Source: Chlorophyllum brunneum (lineage: Eukaryota; Basidiomycota; Agaricomycetes; Agaricales; Agaricaceae). Taken from it: DNA of 64,000 bases. The position numbers and the translations under genes were made by a program. Positions 23,601-34,830 of the stretch are shown here, one piece after another. Under the pieces are notes generated by a model. That model saw nothing but the letters and a program-made list of their open reading frames with translations, had not been told where the DNA came from and ran no database searches. The stretch spans positions 806,001 to 870,000 of the forward strand of contig OY756142.1 in the NCBI GenBank assembly GCA_963576785.1. The letters run 5' to 3'. Position 1 is the stretch's first letter, and every line of letters begins with the position of its first letter.

Positions 23601-25377
23601 GGATTCCGTGCACATCTTATTCAAGCCCCTGTTAGAGCTACAGGAGTGGAAAGTCTGCAAGGGTGTGTTCTTACTGCTTCTCCATCTTTGTAATGCCCGT
23701 ACTCACTGATGACAACTCATTAGATGACGTACTGCCCTTGACGAGAGAACAATCCAATCGCTATGTCTATCTTTGTGACCTCCTGTACAACTTCATCCAG
23801 CAACATCACTTCCGGAGTATCTTTTACGTATTGTCATCCAACAGCATCTTGTCCCGAGTAGCAACGCTCCTTCGAGCAAAGGATAAACATCTCCGGCATG
23901 GTGCGTCATCCTTCATCCACGCTCCCGCGAATCATACGCCCATAATTCTCTTGTCACATCGATAGCTTCGTTCCGGATATTCCGGTTACTCCTCAGACAG
24001 AATAATACCCATATTCATGGACTCATCATGAAGCAGGATGTGATCAAACCAATCCTTGATCTGACATTGCAGGAGTCGAGAAGGGATAATTTGCTTAGTT
24101 GTTCATGTCAGGAGTATTTTGAGAGCATGCGTCGGGTAAGTTGGTTCATTCACCAGACAGAGGCAAGCAATAATAGCCCTACTTTACTGTACAGGATAAT
24201 ATGAAAGATCTGATCAAGTTCTGCATGACGAAGCATGAAGAAGAAGTTCGCAGGCTTGTGCAGACACCTTTGGGTGGACAGAGATTCGAGCTGCTCATAC
24301 GTAGGTATGAGATGAACAATGAACCGCCGCCAAAAGAAACCGAACCAGAAAAGTACGCTTTGTGCTGTCAGTCTTGAATCAATGCTAAAGTGAACCTTTA
24401 TCCCTAGACCTATAGATACACGCCCCAGGCCGGGCCAAAATCGTTTCTTGGAGGCGGAGGAAGAAGATTACTTCAACGCAGACGATGACGACGATGACGC
24501 CATAGTCCCCTCCATCTCTCAACAAGCTCGCTCAAACGCTATGGGAGCGGCAAGTTCCCCATCAGGTGTCTTTTCGCCTGGAAAGCTACTCAGTGCGAAT
24601 CCGAACATCAACCCACTGAAACGAAAACGTCGAGGAGAGGTAGCGGGGAGAGGGCACAGACCACCGCTTAGACCACCTGCATTGAGACCTTTGGTGGATT
24701 ATGGTGAGGATGAAGATGAGGATGGTGCAGAGTCAAAGCAGATGCAACAGGATGGGACCGGCGCAGGGGATGGCAAAATGGCGGATTCAAGTCTGAAACT
24801 TGCACCGAGTCCGATACCAAGTACTGGTGGTCTAGCTAGTGGACCACCAAGACGTGTGCTCAAGGAGGAAGAGGATGAGGAGGATGCTATGCTCGAGACT
24901 CTCGTGCGTGGACGGACACAGACTCCTGGTCCGAGACCAGAATCCCCCGTACCGACGCTATCGCCTCCTTTAACGAGAGGTGAAAAAAGGAGAAGAGGAA
25001 ATGGAGACGATGACGATGACGACGAGCTGTTTTCGAGGTTGTCAAAACCAAAAAAGCATCAAGTTGCCCCTCCGATACAACAATACAAGATGGCCATGGC
25101 CATCGAGCCCATGGGTAATCGACAGAAAAATGGAGATGATCCACCGAAGAAAATCAAGGTCAAGATTGGTGGATTCGGTAGTGCTTTGGCTAGTGGTGTT
25201 CCTGGTGTACAAACCCCTAAGTCTATGGGCACGACGACTGCTAAGACTCCCCCAAGCGAGGACACAGCCTCATCAATAACACCATCCTCGCCATCCCCAT
25301 CTCACTCTCCAGCGCCCTCCGCTTCACCGTCTCCCGCACTTCCAGATAGTGGTACTAAAGACGGGGACACAGGCTAA
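20652..25377 (+). CDS. PSY2: Protein phosphatase 4 regulatory subunit 3 (SMEK/Psy2)
   Basis: Substrate-recruiting subunit of the PP4 phosphatase, acting in DNA-damage recovery (dephosphorylation of H2AX and Rad53) and other nuclear processes. The ATG at 20652 opens a Pro/Ser/His-rich extension. The EVH1/PH-like domain begins at MKRVKVYELIGSRWIDQGTA and runs through FNDVILRTVIRSNDVYQRQQ, WTEPDGVDYALSFQDPEGC and WNFILEVQQHMNN. The armadillo-like part includes EYIKSLTDVLNTAEDLESLE, EDELFYGVVGMLEYDPDFP, LNSCIIFNQIDIISHIQQD and RFLEYFYKDSVHILFKPL. A Gln-rich insertion (about 22640-22690) and a Pro/Ser/Thr linker interrupt it. The C-terminal third (24450-25377) is acidic and disordered with basic clusters (NPLKRKRRGE), probably nuclear localisation signals. 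Multiple short introns. The family assignment is secure. Confidence 0.97.
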
Positions 25378-26405
25378 ACTTTTATGCTGTCATTCGCACA
25401 TTGTGTGCACTGTAATCGAGTATTTTCTTGTTTGGATTTTATTTCTGCTTTCGTCTTCATTCATGGACCTGTTCAACTACAGTCTCCCCTCATTTGTGTT
25501 TGTATCTGTCCTATGTGTCCTTCGTATCCTTCCCTGTTCATCCCCACAACGGATAGAGATTTTTTTCCCTTGCCGGTTAATTATTTTATACATGCACATT
25601 TTTTTCGACACTGCAATATCCAATCCCTGCCACACCTCTAATAGAAGCATTGATCTGCTATGCCTCTCCACAATCTAAGATACCAGTAATCGCGAGAGGT
25701 GAGCCATAATGAAATGGCACAAATAGCATTTAAACATGATCATACTGTAATATACATAAAAGCTGCTGTGGAATTGGATATATAGGAGAAATAACAGGGG
25801 AGCCCGATGAAATTCCACTAGAAAGATTTGCTAGATGTCGGATTGTAAGGATGAAAAGGACGAAAGGTAAAGAAGTGATGGTGGGATACGAGGAAACGTG
25901 TAGCTCGAGGCTTAACGTGGGATTGAATACGTTGATTGTGAAGATTATGGGAAAGCATATGGGCGAAGAGAGGACGCAGAGTACATGTGAAAAAAAGCAG
26001 CCATGATAGTGGTGAACGAGACGGAAGGAGATATGTTATGGGAGTGGGGAGAAGTGAGCACGAATATGATGGAAGACGTTATCAACGGTAAGGCCTGTCC
26101 GTACGAGCAGAAGACGAACAAGTATGATATAGAACAAGACGATGACAAATAGGAAAGAGGGCAGAGATAGACAAGAGTCAGTGAAAGCCGAAGACTGGTA
26201 CATAGATATATTTATTGCGGAAGACTGGATGGGAATGCTTGGATCGATGTGCAGATTATGTGCAGCGAATGCGATGTGTGTATTGCATGGATGGTGCGAC
26301 GATGGAAAGAGATGATGAACAGCCAACCTCGTCCTGCTGGCTCTAACAGCCTCTACAACGGCAGGCAGCAAAGGAGCGCTGTGGATGTGTGATAAGAATA
26401 GTGTT
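25378..26405. other. Convergent 3' intergenic region
   Basis: About 1 kb between the stop codons of PSY2 (+) and the RNA-binding protein gene (-). AT-rich, probably two 3' UTRs. Frames at 25349-25678 and 26036-26371 have no recognised domain and look like chance frames. Confidence 0.45.
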
Positions 26406-29400
26406 TTACTGCTGGGGATGCAATGCTTCTTCAGAGGCTTGGCTCTGATCGGGTATCGATGTGTCGTGCTGATCCTTCAGTCCAAAAGGCGAGAATGGTG
26501 TCGGGGAGATCGAAGTACCGCCGATACCATTTGTTGTCGCCAAACTGTAAGTGAAGGCATTCAGGGCACCATTAGTGGGACGCATGAAGTTGGTAGTGAC
26601 GGAAGCGGGAGGGCTGGATGATCCAAAGAAACCAGCAGCGCTTTGTTGAGGAGGGAGAAAACGAGGAGGGGGTGACGCAAGGAAATTATTGTAGGTATTC
26701 CCAGACTGATCATCTCGACGTAGGATGGTACGATGTTGAAGAGACGAGTCGACCTCAGCATTAAGGACGCTCTGCATATTTTGCAACTGTTGTTGTTGCA
26801 GCGCAGGACCATTGCTATTCGCGCTGGTTGGGGTACGCACCCCAAGAGGATTCTTGCTGTAGGAGAGGCGAATGCCACCACCTTTAACTAAGCCCTTGAG
26901 GTTATTCCCGTGAAGATCCGACATAGCGCGAGTGGCGAAGCCAACATCTTCGAACTATGATCGTCAGAGTGAAGCTCATTTGGGTATAAAGCGAGTAACA
27001 TACCTCAACGAAACACATCGGCCCGTTATGCTTCTGACGGAAGCACAAGCGACGATAACCGGGTTGATTGCGGAAGAGCTCCCTGAGAGACTCCTCGAGG
27101 TAATCTTGGGGCATGCCGATAGGCGGCGGTGATGTCGGCAAGTTACCAACGTATAGAGTGTTAATCTGTGTTCATTAGTTTGTCAGATCTCACTAATGAA
27201 GCTGAAATACATCTGAGAACGTACAGGTGGATTTTGATCGACAGCATTCCTTGTACTACCGGAGCTGGCCCCAGACGCAGGGGACGGTAGTTGCGGGGAA
27301 GTGTTCCCATTCGCGGTATTCAAAGCTAAATTGTCGATCCCCCGGGCGATATCAACCTGAGCACTCTCAGGGCTTCGGATCATGTTTCCACCACCATCCT
27401 CAAAAGAGATCTGGCGAAATGACGTTATGCTTTCATCATTCTTGGGTGTCTGAAGGCTCGGAGACACGGAAACCTGAGCATCAGACTGCGACGCAGCAGA
27501 AGCCGGAATCGAAGGAGAAGACGATCGTTGCGAGCCTGATGTCGGCCGAGCGGGAATGGCTTTATTGATTTTGTCCCAAGGGCCAGCAATCTCGTCAGCG
27601 TTCGCCATATGGAATGAATGTCCCAATAGTGGAGCCGTTGGAGGGCCAGCAAGGCCATGACTCAAAGAAGGGCTGGAGCCCAGACTCGATGCGGGACCAT
27701 TCTCGACCTCAGGAGGAAGGAGAGTATTACCATTCAGACCATTTATAGTCGAGGCTTGGCGAGAAAGACCAGGAGGGGCGGTGGCAGGTACGGAATGGAA
27801 GGCATCGTACGCTGCGGCATTGCTACCTCGGAGTCGGAGCTCCTTACGCTTTTCCTCCTCTGCAGCTCTCTCCCGAGGACCGCGAGTCATCCCGAAACCC
27901 ATAGCATTCAAGACACCCTCACGGCGCCGGTCTTCCTCGTCCCGCTCGCGAGAAGTTGGGCTAGCGAGATGGCTAAGACCTACGTTGGCGATAGCTGGGG
28001 TCTCGGGCTGGACTGACTCTCTCCATTGCCCTAAACGACCGACAGAAGCCAGGGGTTCTCTGTCACGAGGGAAGAGGGGCTCGTTCGGTGGGGGAATGCC
28101 GAAATTCTCCGTCGCGAGCTGGGGAGGGTAGGCGCCAAGAACGCCATAGTTCAAGGTCATGTTGGAAGCACCAGGGAGATTGGCACTGTGATTGATTGGA
28201 GGAGGATTGTTAATGGGAATGTTGTTTCCATTAGTAGGAACACCACTGTTCGGGAGAGGGCCAACGCCGCGCTTGGTGTGTAGATTCTTCTTCGCCATCT
28301 CTGCCTTCAAAACAGCACCTTTCTCAATGTCGATCCTACGTCCCTGAAGAACGTCTCGAGCTTCAATCGCCGCTTCACGGGATCTGAATTTCGCGAAACC
28401 AATTATTTGCTTCCTTGGTGGAGCGATACCGGGCATGAAGTGAGGATTACCATCGTCTCCAGGTACTGAAGCAGGCCAGGACGTCATTCCTTCTCGACTG
28501 TCAACAAGAACACCACCCGAGTTTATCGTCATGATGTTGTAGGGATCACTAGGACCGTTGTAATTCTGGAAACCACGACCGGGACCCATTCCATTGTAAG
28601 CGGTGTATTCCTTGTTTGGAATCTTCAACGTGGCTGCCTCGAAGCCAGAAGAGAAGGTAAACATATTTTGAAACTCTCGCTCCTGAAATCAAGAGATCAG
28701 CATCATGATCCGCGCAACAGTTACATGATCAACACAAACCTGCATATCCTCTGGGAAGCCAACGACGAAAATCGTTGATATCTCTTCTTGATTGCTATTG
28801 TTGTCCTTGTTAGTCCCGTAGTTGGCCGAGTTGGGGTTGTTGCCAGTCGCAGTGGGCGCTGGCTGAGAAATATTATTCGACACATGAGGGCCGTATGGGG
28901 TCTGGGAATGCATGCCATTCATAAAGGGAGCGCCAGGAGGATATGCTGAGTGGGCTGATTGAGGTTGGGAGAAGCCCGGTTTTCCGGCGCCTTGATGGGA
29001 TGGCATCATTCCGACCGAGTTGGCGAAGGGGTGGTCTGGAAAGTTTTTATGCCCTCTGCCCAAATCTTGCGTCCGACCAATGTCAAAGCTCGCCCTGGGA
29101 TCGTGAGGCTGCATATGCGCCGATGTTGGGGACATCAGACCACTCGAATAGATATCGTTATGAGACGAGGGGAAAAATGTTCCGGGCTCACGGAAGGAAG
29201 GGGCTGTAGAATTGAGAAGAGACTGCGAATTCTGGTGGCGCGGTCGGTTGGTATTAGGGAAATTAGTGAATTGCTCCCTCGAGTAATTGGTGTTGCTGAG
29301 ACCATTGAGCTTTCCCGCCGATGCTTGGGAATGCTTATGCGGGTCAAATTCGCCGGAGAATTCGGAGGGTAGGTGCAGATTGGTATTGGTGCTGTTATTA

Positions 29401-29771
29401 AACAGGCCAGGCATCGGGGCAGCATGCATGTTGTACAGATTATCCTGAGTAGACATATGATGAAGCAGAGACTGGTTTGATTTATCAGAAGGTGATTCGG
29501 GTCGAGCGAGTTGGGGATGGGAAGACTGCTGGGTTAGGTGGAACGGCACTGATGGGGAGCCAGATGACGAGTTGGATGATGATCCGTACGATGCGGTGAG
29601 GGGGCGGTCTGAGTCAGACGACCGGGGGACGTCAAAATCCGTCTGAGCGTTGAGGGAATCCAGGAGAGACTTGTTAATTAAGTCCTCGCCAAGTTCGAGC
29701 GAGGAAATCTGAGCGCTCGCGGAGGTAGCCAGTGTGGGCAAAATATGAGGGTAATGTTGTTCAAAGTTGCT
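26406..29771 (-). CDS. Whi3/Scw1-type RNA-binding protein with two RRMs (5' exon unresolved)
   Basis: Cytoplasmic mRNA-binding regulator related to yeast Whi3 and fission yeast Scw1, which control cyclin or cell-wall mRNAs. The N-terminus is long and Ser/Asn/Gln/His-rich. RRM1 starts at [20 protein letters not shown] and contains RNP1-like IIGFAKFRS; about 75 residues separate them, an unusually long insertion (see findings). A Pro/Ser-rich linker of about 350 residues follows. RRM2 is near the C-terminus: NTLYVGNLP (RNP2), then [20 protein letters not shown] (RNP1) and [20 protein letters not shown], ending in [10 protein letters not shown]. The tail is Gln/Pro-rich and ends HPQQ. The first certain exon begins at 29771 after TTCCAG ([17 protein letters not shown]). 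No ATG lies in that exon before a stop, so an upstream initiating exon is required, perhaps in 29830-30300. Confidence 0.88.
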
Positions 29772-31096
29772 CTGGAATCAGAGGGGGGCGTAGACCATTA
29801 ACTGAGGCGAGGAAAGAGTGGCTTGTTGGGTTTAGATAGCGTGAGGGGGACGAGAGGCTTCAGAGCAAAGGGGCGAATGAAGGGTAGATGTATGCGTGGA
29901 TGTGAGGGCTGAGAGTGAGCGGCGTGCGGGATTAATGTTGAGAGCACCTGGAGAGTAGTTGGACGACGTGTAAGACGATGAGCAAGAAGGGGCGGGGGAC
30001 GACAGGCGGGGGGTTGTCGGTGTGGTTAGCGGTGGTGGTGGTCGGGGGATGCACGATCGAGAGAGTATGTGATGAAGGAAGTCGGACGGTCCCGAGTTTG
30101 GAGTGTCACATCTAAATCTCATCACACTTTCCACAAACCACCCCCATTCTCTTGTTCCCGCGCACGAGCCATTAAACAACAAGCCCCATCAACAACACGT
30201 GCATCGGCATCTTGGCAGCATCCCGATTGGCTCCCTTCGCCAACTTGTGCAAAATCACAAAGACACACTCACAGATTGGTGCTTTCCCAGCCCAGACTCA
30301 TGGGCAAACCACCCATTGTTCTCCCATTCCATTCTCAAAGCGCGCTCCCAGTCTTGGAGTCATCAACAGACACCTGTCATGGCTACCTCAGCCCCCCGGA
30401 TTAGATGATGAGAACCATCTGAAGCCAGCCACTCAAACGCACGCCCGTCACGATGGGTATTAACAGTGTAGTAGCGTAGTCGCAGTGTAGTGGTCATCGC
30501 AAAGTCAGAGAAAACCATCCATGACAAGTATGGGGTAAGAAACAAGAGCGTGACCCAAGGTCCTGAGTATGACCGCTCGTTCCGAAAATCAGGCAAACTC
30601 CAGCACACACGATCTGTACAATAAAAATAAGAAATAAAAATACTAAACCCGTCTGTGACCGGAACTTCGGACTATGCAGCTTAACATCCTTGACATCCGT
30701 AAGTCCGACGAGCTAATATGACGCTTTTATTATTTTTCATCATGGCTGTCAAGATATGTATTTTGATCTGTACCTATCGAACTCTGACAACTAGGTTAAT
30801 TGCACATTCTCTGTGCATAACACCAAGCCGACAGAGATATACGCAATAAGGACTCCAGATACAGTCACCAACACAACAAGCAAAGTAAAGGAGTGTGCGA
30901 GTTTATCAATTTTGTCAAGCATAAGATCCTAGATCTATCCATTAAGTCAGTCCAGCCTATACAAATTCGCTTGAACTGAACTCACCAGACTGCATAAGAA
31001 AATGGAATTATACAGAGCCAAGCAAATTAAACATATTCAGTCTCAACACCAAGACTGAAACGAACAGAGATTATAAACCACAGCCAAGAGCCTCTT
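29772..31096. other. Intergenic region upstream of the RNA-binding protein gene
   Basis: Probably contains the missing first exon, leader and promoter of the gene to the left and the 3' end of the gene to the right. A minus-strand GTGAGT donor lies near 30268. A CACGTG hexamer is at 30196-30201. No confident coding region. Confidence 0.4.
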
Positions 31097-31606
31097 CTAT
31101 ACCGCTTGTGCGAACTCAAATGCCCCATTCGAAACCCTCAGCTTCAACCAATACCTAACAACGCCATCCAACCCACCAATCCTCATCCACCCCTTCAAGT
31201 CCCACCACTCACCACCCCACAGCTCAACCCCCACTACAACCCCACAAATCACCCACAGTGCAATCGCGTATAAAAATGCTTGGAAGAACCTCCATTTTGC
31301 ACGCGTATCCGCGGACCCTCTCGATTCATAGTACGCATATGGCAACAGCGGTCGATCTGCCGCGAGTGGTGTTGGTCCATACTCTGGATGCGCGTGTGGC
31401 ACAGGCATTGGCATTCCCAATGACACTTGAGCTTGGGTAGTAGGCAGTTGTAGTGTATGTGGTTGTTGCGTGTTACGAGCATTCGATGATGGAAAGGGCA
31501 CCGATGCAGACGAAGACGGTCCCGCCGCATATTCCGTGTATGGAGGCGGGGGTGCTGCGGACAGCTTGCTTTGGGGAGCTGGTACATCCTCGTTTATCCG
31601 TGACAT
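31097..31606 (-). CDS. Small single-helix membrane protein of unknown function
   Basis: A 169-residue frame starting at the ATG at 31606 (MSRINEDVPAPQSK). The N-terminal two thirds are Pro/Ser-rich (PPPPYTEYAAG, a PPxY-type motif that could bind WW domains of Rsp5-like ubiquitin ligases). One hydrophobic helix follows (FFQAFLYAIALWVICGVVVG), then a Trp-rich amphipathic stretch (WGGEWWDLKGWM) and a short C-terminal tail. Proteins of this layout occur in other agaricomycetes, but I know of no characterised member. The frame is open further upstream to 31684 without an ATG. Membrane location and a tail-anchor-like topology are inference from hydropathy by eye. Confidence 0.6.
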   Translation of the reverse strand: MSRINEDVPAPQSKLSAAPPPPYTEYAAGPSSSASVPFPSSNARNTQQPHTLQLPTTQAQVSLGMPMPVPHAHPEYGPTPLAADRPLLPYAYYESRGSADTRAKWRFFQAFLYAIALWVICGVVVGVELWGGEWWDLKGWMRIGGLDGVVRYWLKLRVSNGAFEFAQAV

Positions 31607-33561
31607 TTCTCGTGCACCCCTCGTCGAGATGTCTTCGTTCTCAACGTATCGTCTGGGAAGTGCGATTCGACGAATATGCTTCACGAACGTCGACTGCGGT
31701 GCAGGAGTCCCAAGCTCGAACGTTAAGCAATGAACCTACGCCGAAAGAGAAAAGGAGTCCTCGCACAATTGCCACGTGCAGTTTAACCAGACCTCGTGGG
31801 CGCCTAGACCTCCGAGCTACTACGTCGTCGAGATTGGAGATGAATTTTTGCACAGGAAATACCCAGAACACGAACGAGCCCCAGTACTCGACTTCGGTAT
31901 AACTGAATAAATCGACTGCCAAAACCAATCGAATTGACAATCCCAAATTTGAGACCCGGATGATTGTACGAGTTAAAGGTGCAGTTGACCTGCCTCGTGG
32001 TGAACATGGGAAATGAGGCAACCCAGGGCAACAAGCTAGACAGCCCAAATTGGCGTCTCGAATGCTGCCTCTCATGTGACCATCACCTACTGATACACAA
32101 GCCTTGATAACACATCCGTCCACACAGGCCCACAGTATCATATGGTTTGACCACAGGAACCAGGATCTTACCCTGGTTGCCTTTTAGCCTATCCCTAAGG
32201 CTTGTCACATCTCATCCCGTCCTCGTGGACTTGCTCTTCCGCACCCCAGCCTAGTATCCAGAACCCTTACCCCTTCTTATAAAGTACCTCGAGCTACTGA
32301 ACTTTTTTCATCTCGTACGATGCATATCGTTCTCATGCCAATTTCGTTTTGAATGGGAATCTCACCAGACTTCATCTTGCCTTCCGGGATGTTCGATATT
32401 CAAACTTTGATCTCCCCGCCTGGGGGTTTTAATCGAGTTGCATCCCCGCGAACGAAGATGCTGTTATTTCCCCCCACTGCATGTACAGTATGCTTTACAG
32501 CGCCATGCTAACCTAGAATATCAGGTGACGGCATTATTGCGCAAGGTACGTGACGCATGCATTCAATTGATCCGATCTATGGGCGAAGCGGCTCAAAAGA
32601 AGAGAATTCAAAGCTGATGATCTGACATTTTCGTGTAGTCAAGGCTACACCGAACCAGTGATGGGTAGGCGACCGCGCGTTGCATCGAAGTCAGTGGAAT
32701 GGCGGGATTTCTCAAGTAGCGAGTAGCAAGTTATTGAGTTCGGATCAAGGAAGCTCCAGAAGCACAAGTCGTAAAACGCACGAGAGCCATAACTCCTCGG
32801 GCACCCTAGCAAGATGTGAGGTGAGATCGTGACATTGACACAGACGGGAACCACATTAAGGGGCACCGTCGTGTGATGTTTATCACTTACCACAAGGCCC
32901 CAAGTTTCAGACCTAACTTATTTGCATCGCCATCCCGATGTCTTCGCAGTGAGTATAAGCGCGCATCATGCATCCACTTACTACGGATCCGAATCAATCG
33001 CCACAAGCTCTGCTATGTGACTGTGTGGGATGTTAGTTGGATATCTCGGGGGCTTGGGAAACTCACAGAGATTACTGTCTCGACTATTATTGACAGTCGT
33101 ACCAAAAATATACCCCGGAATACAGTCCGGACAAGGATTGGTATTTTTGGTCCTTCGACTTGCATAAAGCGGTGCACTCAGGTGACGGAAAATCTGTAAG
33201 GTAAACCATCGATGGTACGTGAGCACAGCGGCAACCTTGTGCGGATGAGAGCACAAGGCAAGTAGTTATAACCACACGAAACAAGTGGAAGGCGAACGGT
33301 CGGAGCTGAGCAGGGCGAGTCGAGATGACTCCGAGAGCCTTCCGGGGCCAAGAAAGAAACTGAATCTGGACGGTAAAAATATAAAACGCCAAGCGACTAG
33401 TTGTTTGGCTACATTCGAAAAAAAAAGGACAAGGGTAAAATTGGCTACGATGTCATCAAAGAACTGCCTATGACCAGAAAAGCACACGATAATACAAATG
33501 ATGAAATTGGGGAAGAAAAGAAATTTGCGAATATAAAGAGAATTCATGCCACCACCACCTT
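31607..33561. other. Long gene-poor region
   Basis: Nearly 2 kb. The only coding candidate I can build is the spliced 57-residue frame at 32353-32661. Frames at 31641-32141 and 33266-33625 minus have no domain. Low-GC sequence follows 33350. No transposon ends or tRNA fold noticed. Confidence 0.4.
32353..32661 (+). CDS. Tentative three-exon small protein (57 residues)
   Basis: The ATG at 32353 opens MGISPDFILPSGMFDIQTLI. Exons 32353-32482, 32525-32545 and 32639-32661 total 174 bases and keep frame through two introns to a TGA. Intron 1 is 42 bases, GTACAG...GCTAAC...ATCAG, with an excellent branch site. Intron 2 is 93 bases, GTACGT...CTGAC...GTGTAG. The product ends in GIIAQVKATPNQ. I recognise no family. 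The coherent splice signals are the only support; the first donor lacks the usual T at position 6. Confidence 0.3.
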
Positions 33562-34575
33562 TCATGCATCCGCAGGTATGTATTTCATGATGAACCGTTT
33601 CAGGTCGTCCAATTCTTTGTAACACGCCTCATGTCCCATGCCCTCGTATACTTTTACAGTGAGTTCTGAAGCTCCTTGCGACTTTAAACGAGGACTACTG
33701 AGTGATGCCTCAAGGGTTTTTACGGACTCCTTGCTTAACTGCGGCCTGATAAGAGGATCATTTGATCCATATCCCCAGAAGATGGGTGTCGAAGAAGCAT
33801 GCGGTGAAGCCATCTGTAACAAAGTCTCTGGTGAGACGGGTGCGCCACACGAGGAAAGGAAGAGTAGGATGACATACAGCTTCGAACTTCTCCCTGACGG
33901 GAAGCCAACTACTTAGAACGGCAAGGGCGGCAAACTTGTAATTACCCGTGAGACCGACCAGAATGGACATGGCACCTCCCTGGCTGAATCCACCGAGGAG
34001 GATGCGACTTGAAGGAGTACCAGAGTCCACCTCGTCCGTGACAAGTTGTTCAATCAGTTTCTTGGCATCAAGCATACCCTTCTCATCCTCTGGTGTGTTG
34101 AAACCAAACGAGTCGATATCAAACCTAGATCCAACGTCATGTAATCGTTGCGGTAGCAGTGACAAATCATACCAAGATGGCATTGTCTGGCCTAGATTAG
34201 CTGTGACCGGTCGGCTGGGACTACATGACGGTGGCCGCGTACCGGTGGAGGGACAAGAAGGTGAACATGAAAGCGGTGAAGTTAGCGGTCTGAAGTTTAT
34301 CGAGGGCGGGGATAACTGACGAATGAGGCAAAATCCATTTGACATGGTGTAGTCCCGGGTCCTCGCGAATCATGTCTGCAACAGGTTGCCAGCCGTGGCC
34401 CGTGTCGCCCAGGCCCTGTGCGAGATGATAAGTAAGTGGGGGTGGTTCAGTTGGACGGAGCGCAGCCGAAGCGGCGAGGAAAGATATTTACATGAATGAA
34501 AATGATGGTGGCGGTGTGCTTTCTGAGGGCAGGAATAGTGAGGAACTTGAGTGGTTGGGCAGAAATAGCAGCCAT
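33562..34575 (-). CDS. APT1: Acyl-protein thioesterase 1 (lysophospholipase/carboxylesterase family)
   Basis: Cytosolic serine hydrolase that removes palmitate from S-acylated proteins such as Ras and G-alpha, and can hydrolyse lysophospholipids. Exons 34575-34492, 34415-34321, 34220-33878 and 33813-33562 encode 257 residues, slightly longer than usual (about 230). Landmarks in order: TIIFIHGLGDTGHGWQPVA (oxyanion loop), KWILPHSPSRPVTANLGQTM, SWYDLS, the nucleophile elbow LGGFSQGGAM, the acid loop IFWGYGSNDPLI, and the catalytic His in YEGMGHEACYKEL. The usual acid-loop HG is replaced by YG here; the Asp is kept. It ends in IMKYIPADA. The start at 34575 is 255 bases from the divergent TRM10 start. 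Confidence 0.95.
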
Positions 34576-34830
34576 TTGGGGTGGACCAGTGGGAGGGGAA
34601 GAGGGGAATCGAGGAAGGAGGAGCGACGAGGGCAGGGGGGACGGAGAGAAGAGAAAGAAGGCACAGAGAAGGGCAAGGAGGGAGGACGAGAGGATATGGG
34701 TTCTTGGAATACACAATCTCGGCATCTACCGGACCGCCGTCGAGGCGCAGGTGTTGAGTTGCAAGCCGCCGTTGCTCTTCACTCCGAGAACGGATTGATC
34801 GTCATCTGTCACCCGTCACTCCATCTCATT
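34576..34830. promoter_or_regulatory. Shared divergent promoter of APT1 and TRM10
   Basis: 255 purine-rich bases on the plus strand (GGGAGG/GAGAGAAG runs at about 34590-34680) between two head-to-head starts. The strong strand asymmetry in purines resembles fungal poly(dA:dT)/GA promoter tracts. Function inferred. Confidence 0.4.

Noticed and set aside
31641..32141. 166-codon minus frame upstream of the one-helix protein
   Set aside because: Cys/Arg/Ser-rich chance-like sequence without domain or splice signals.
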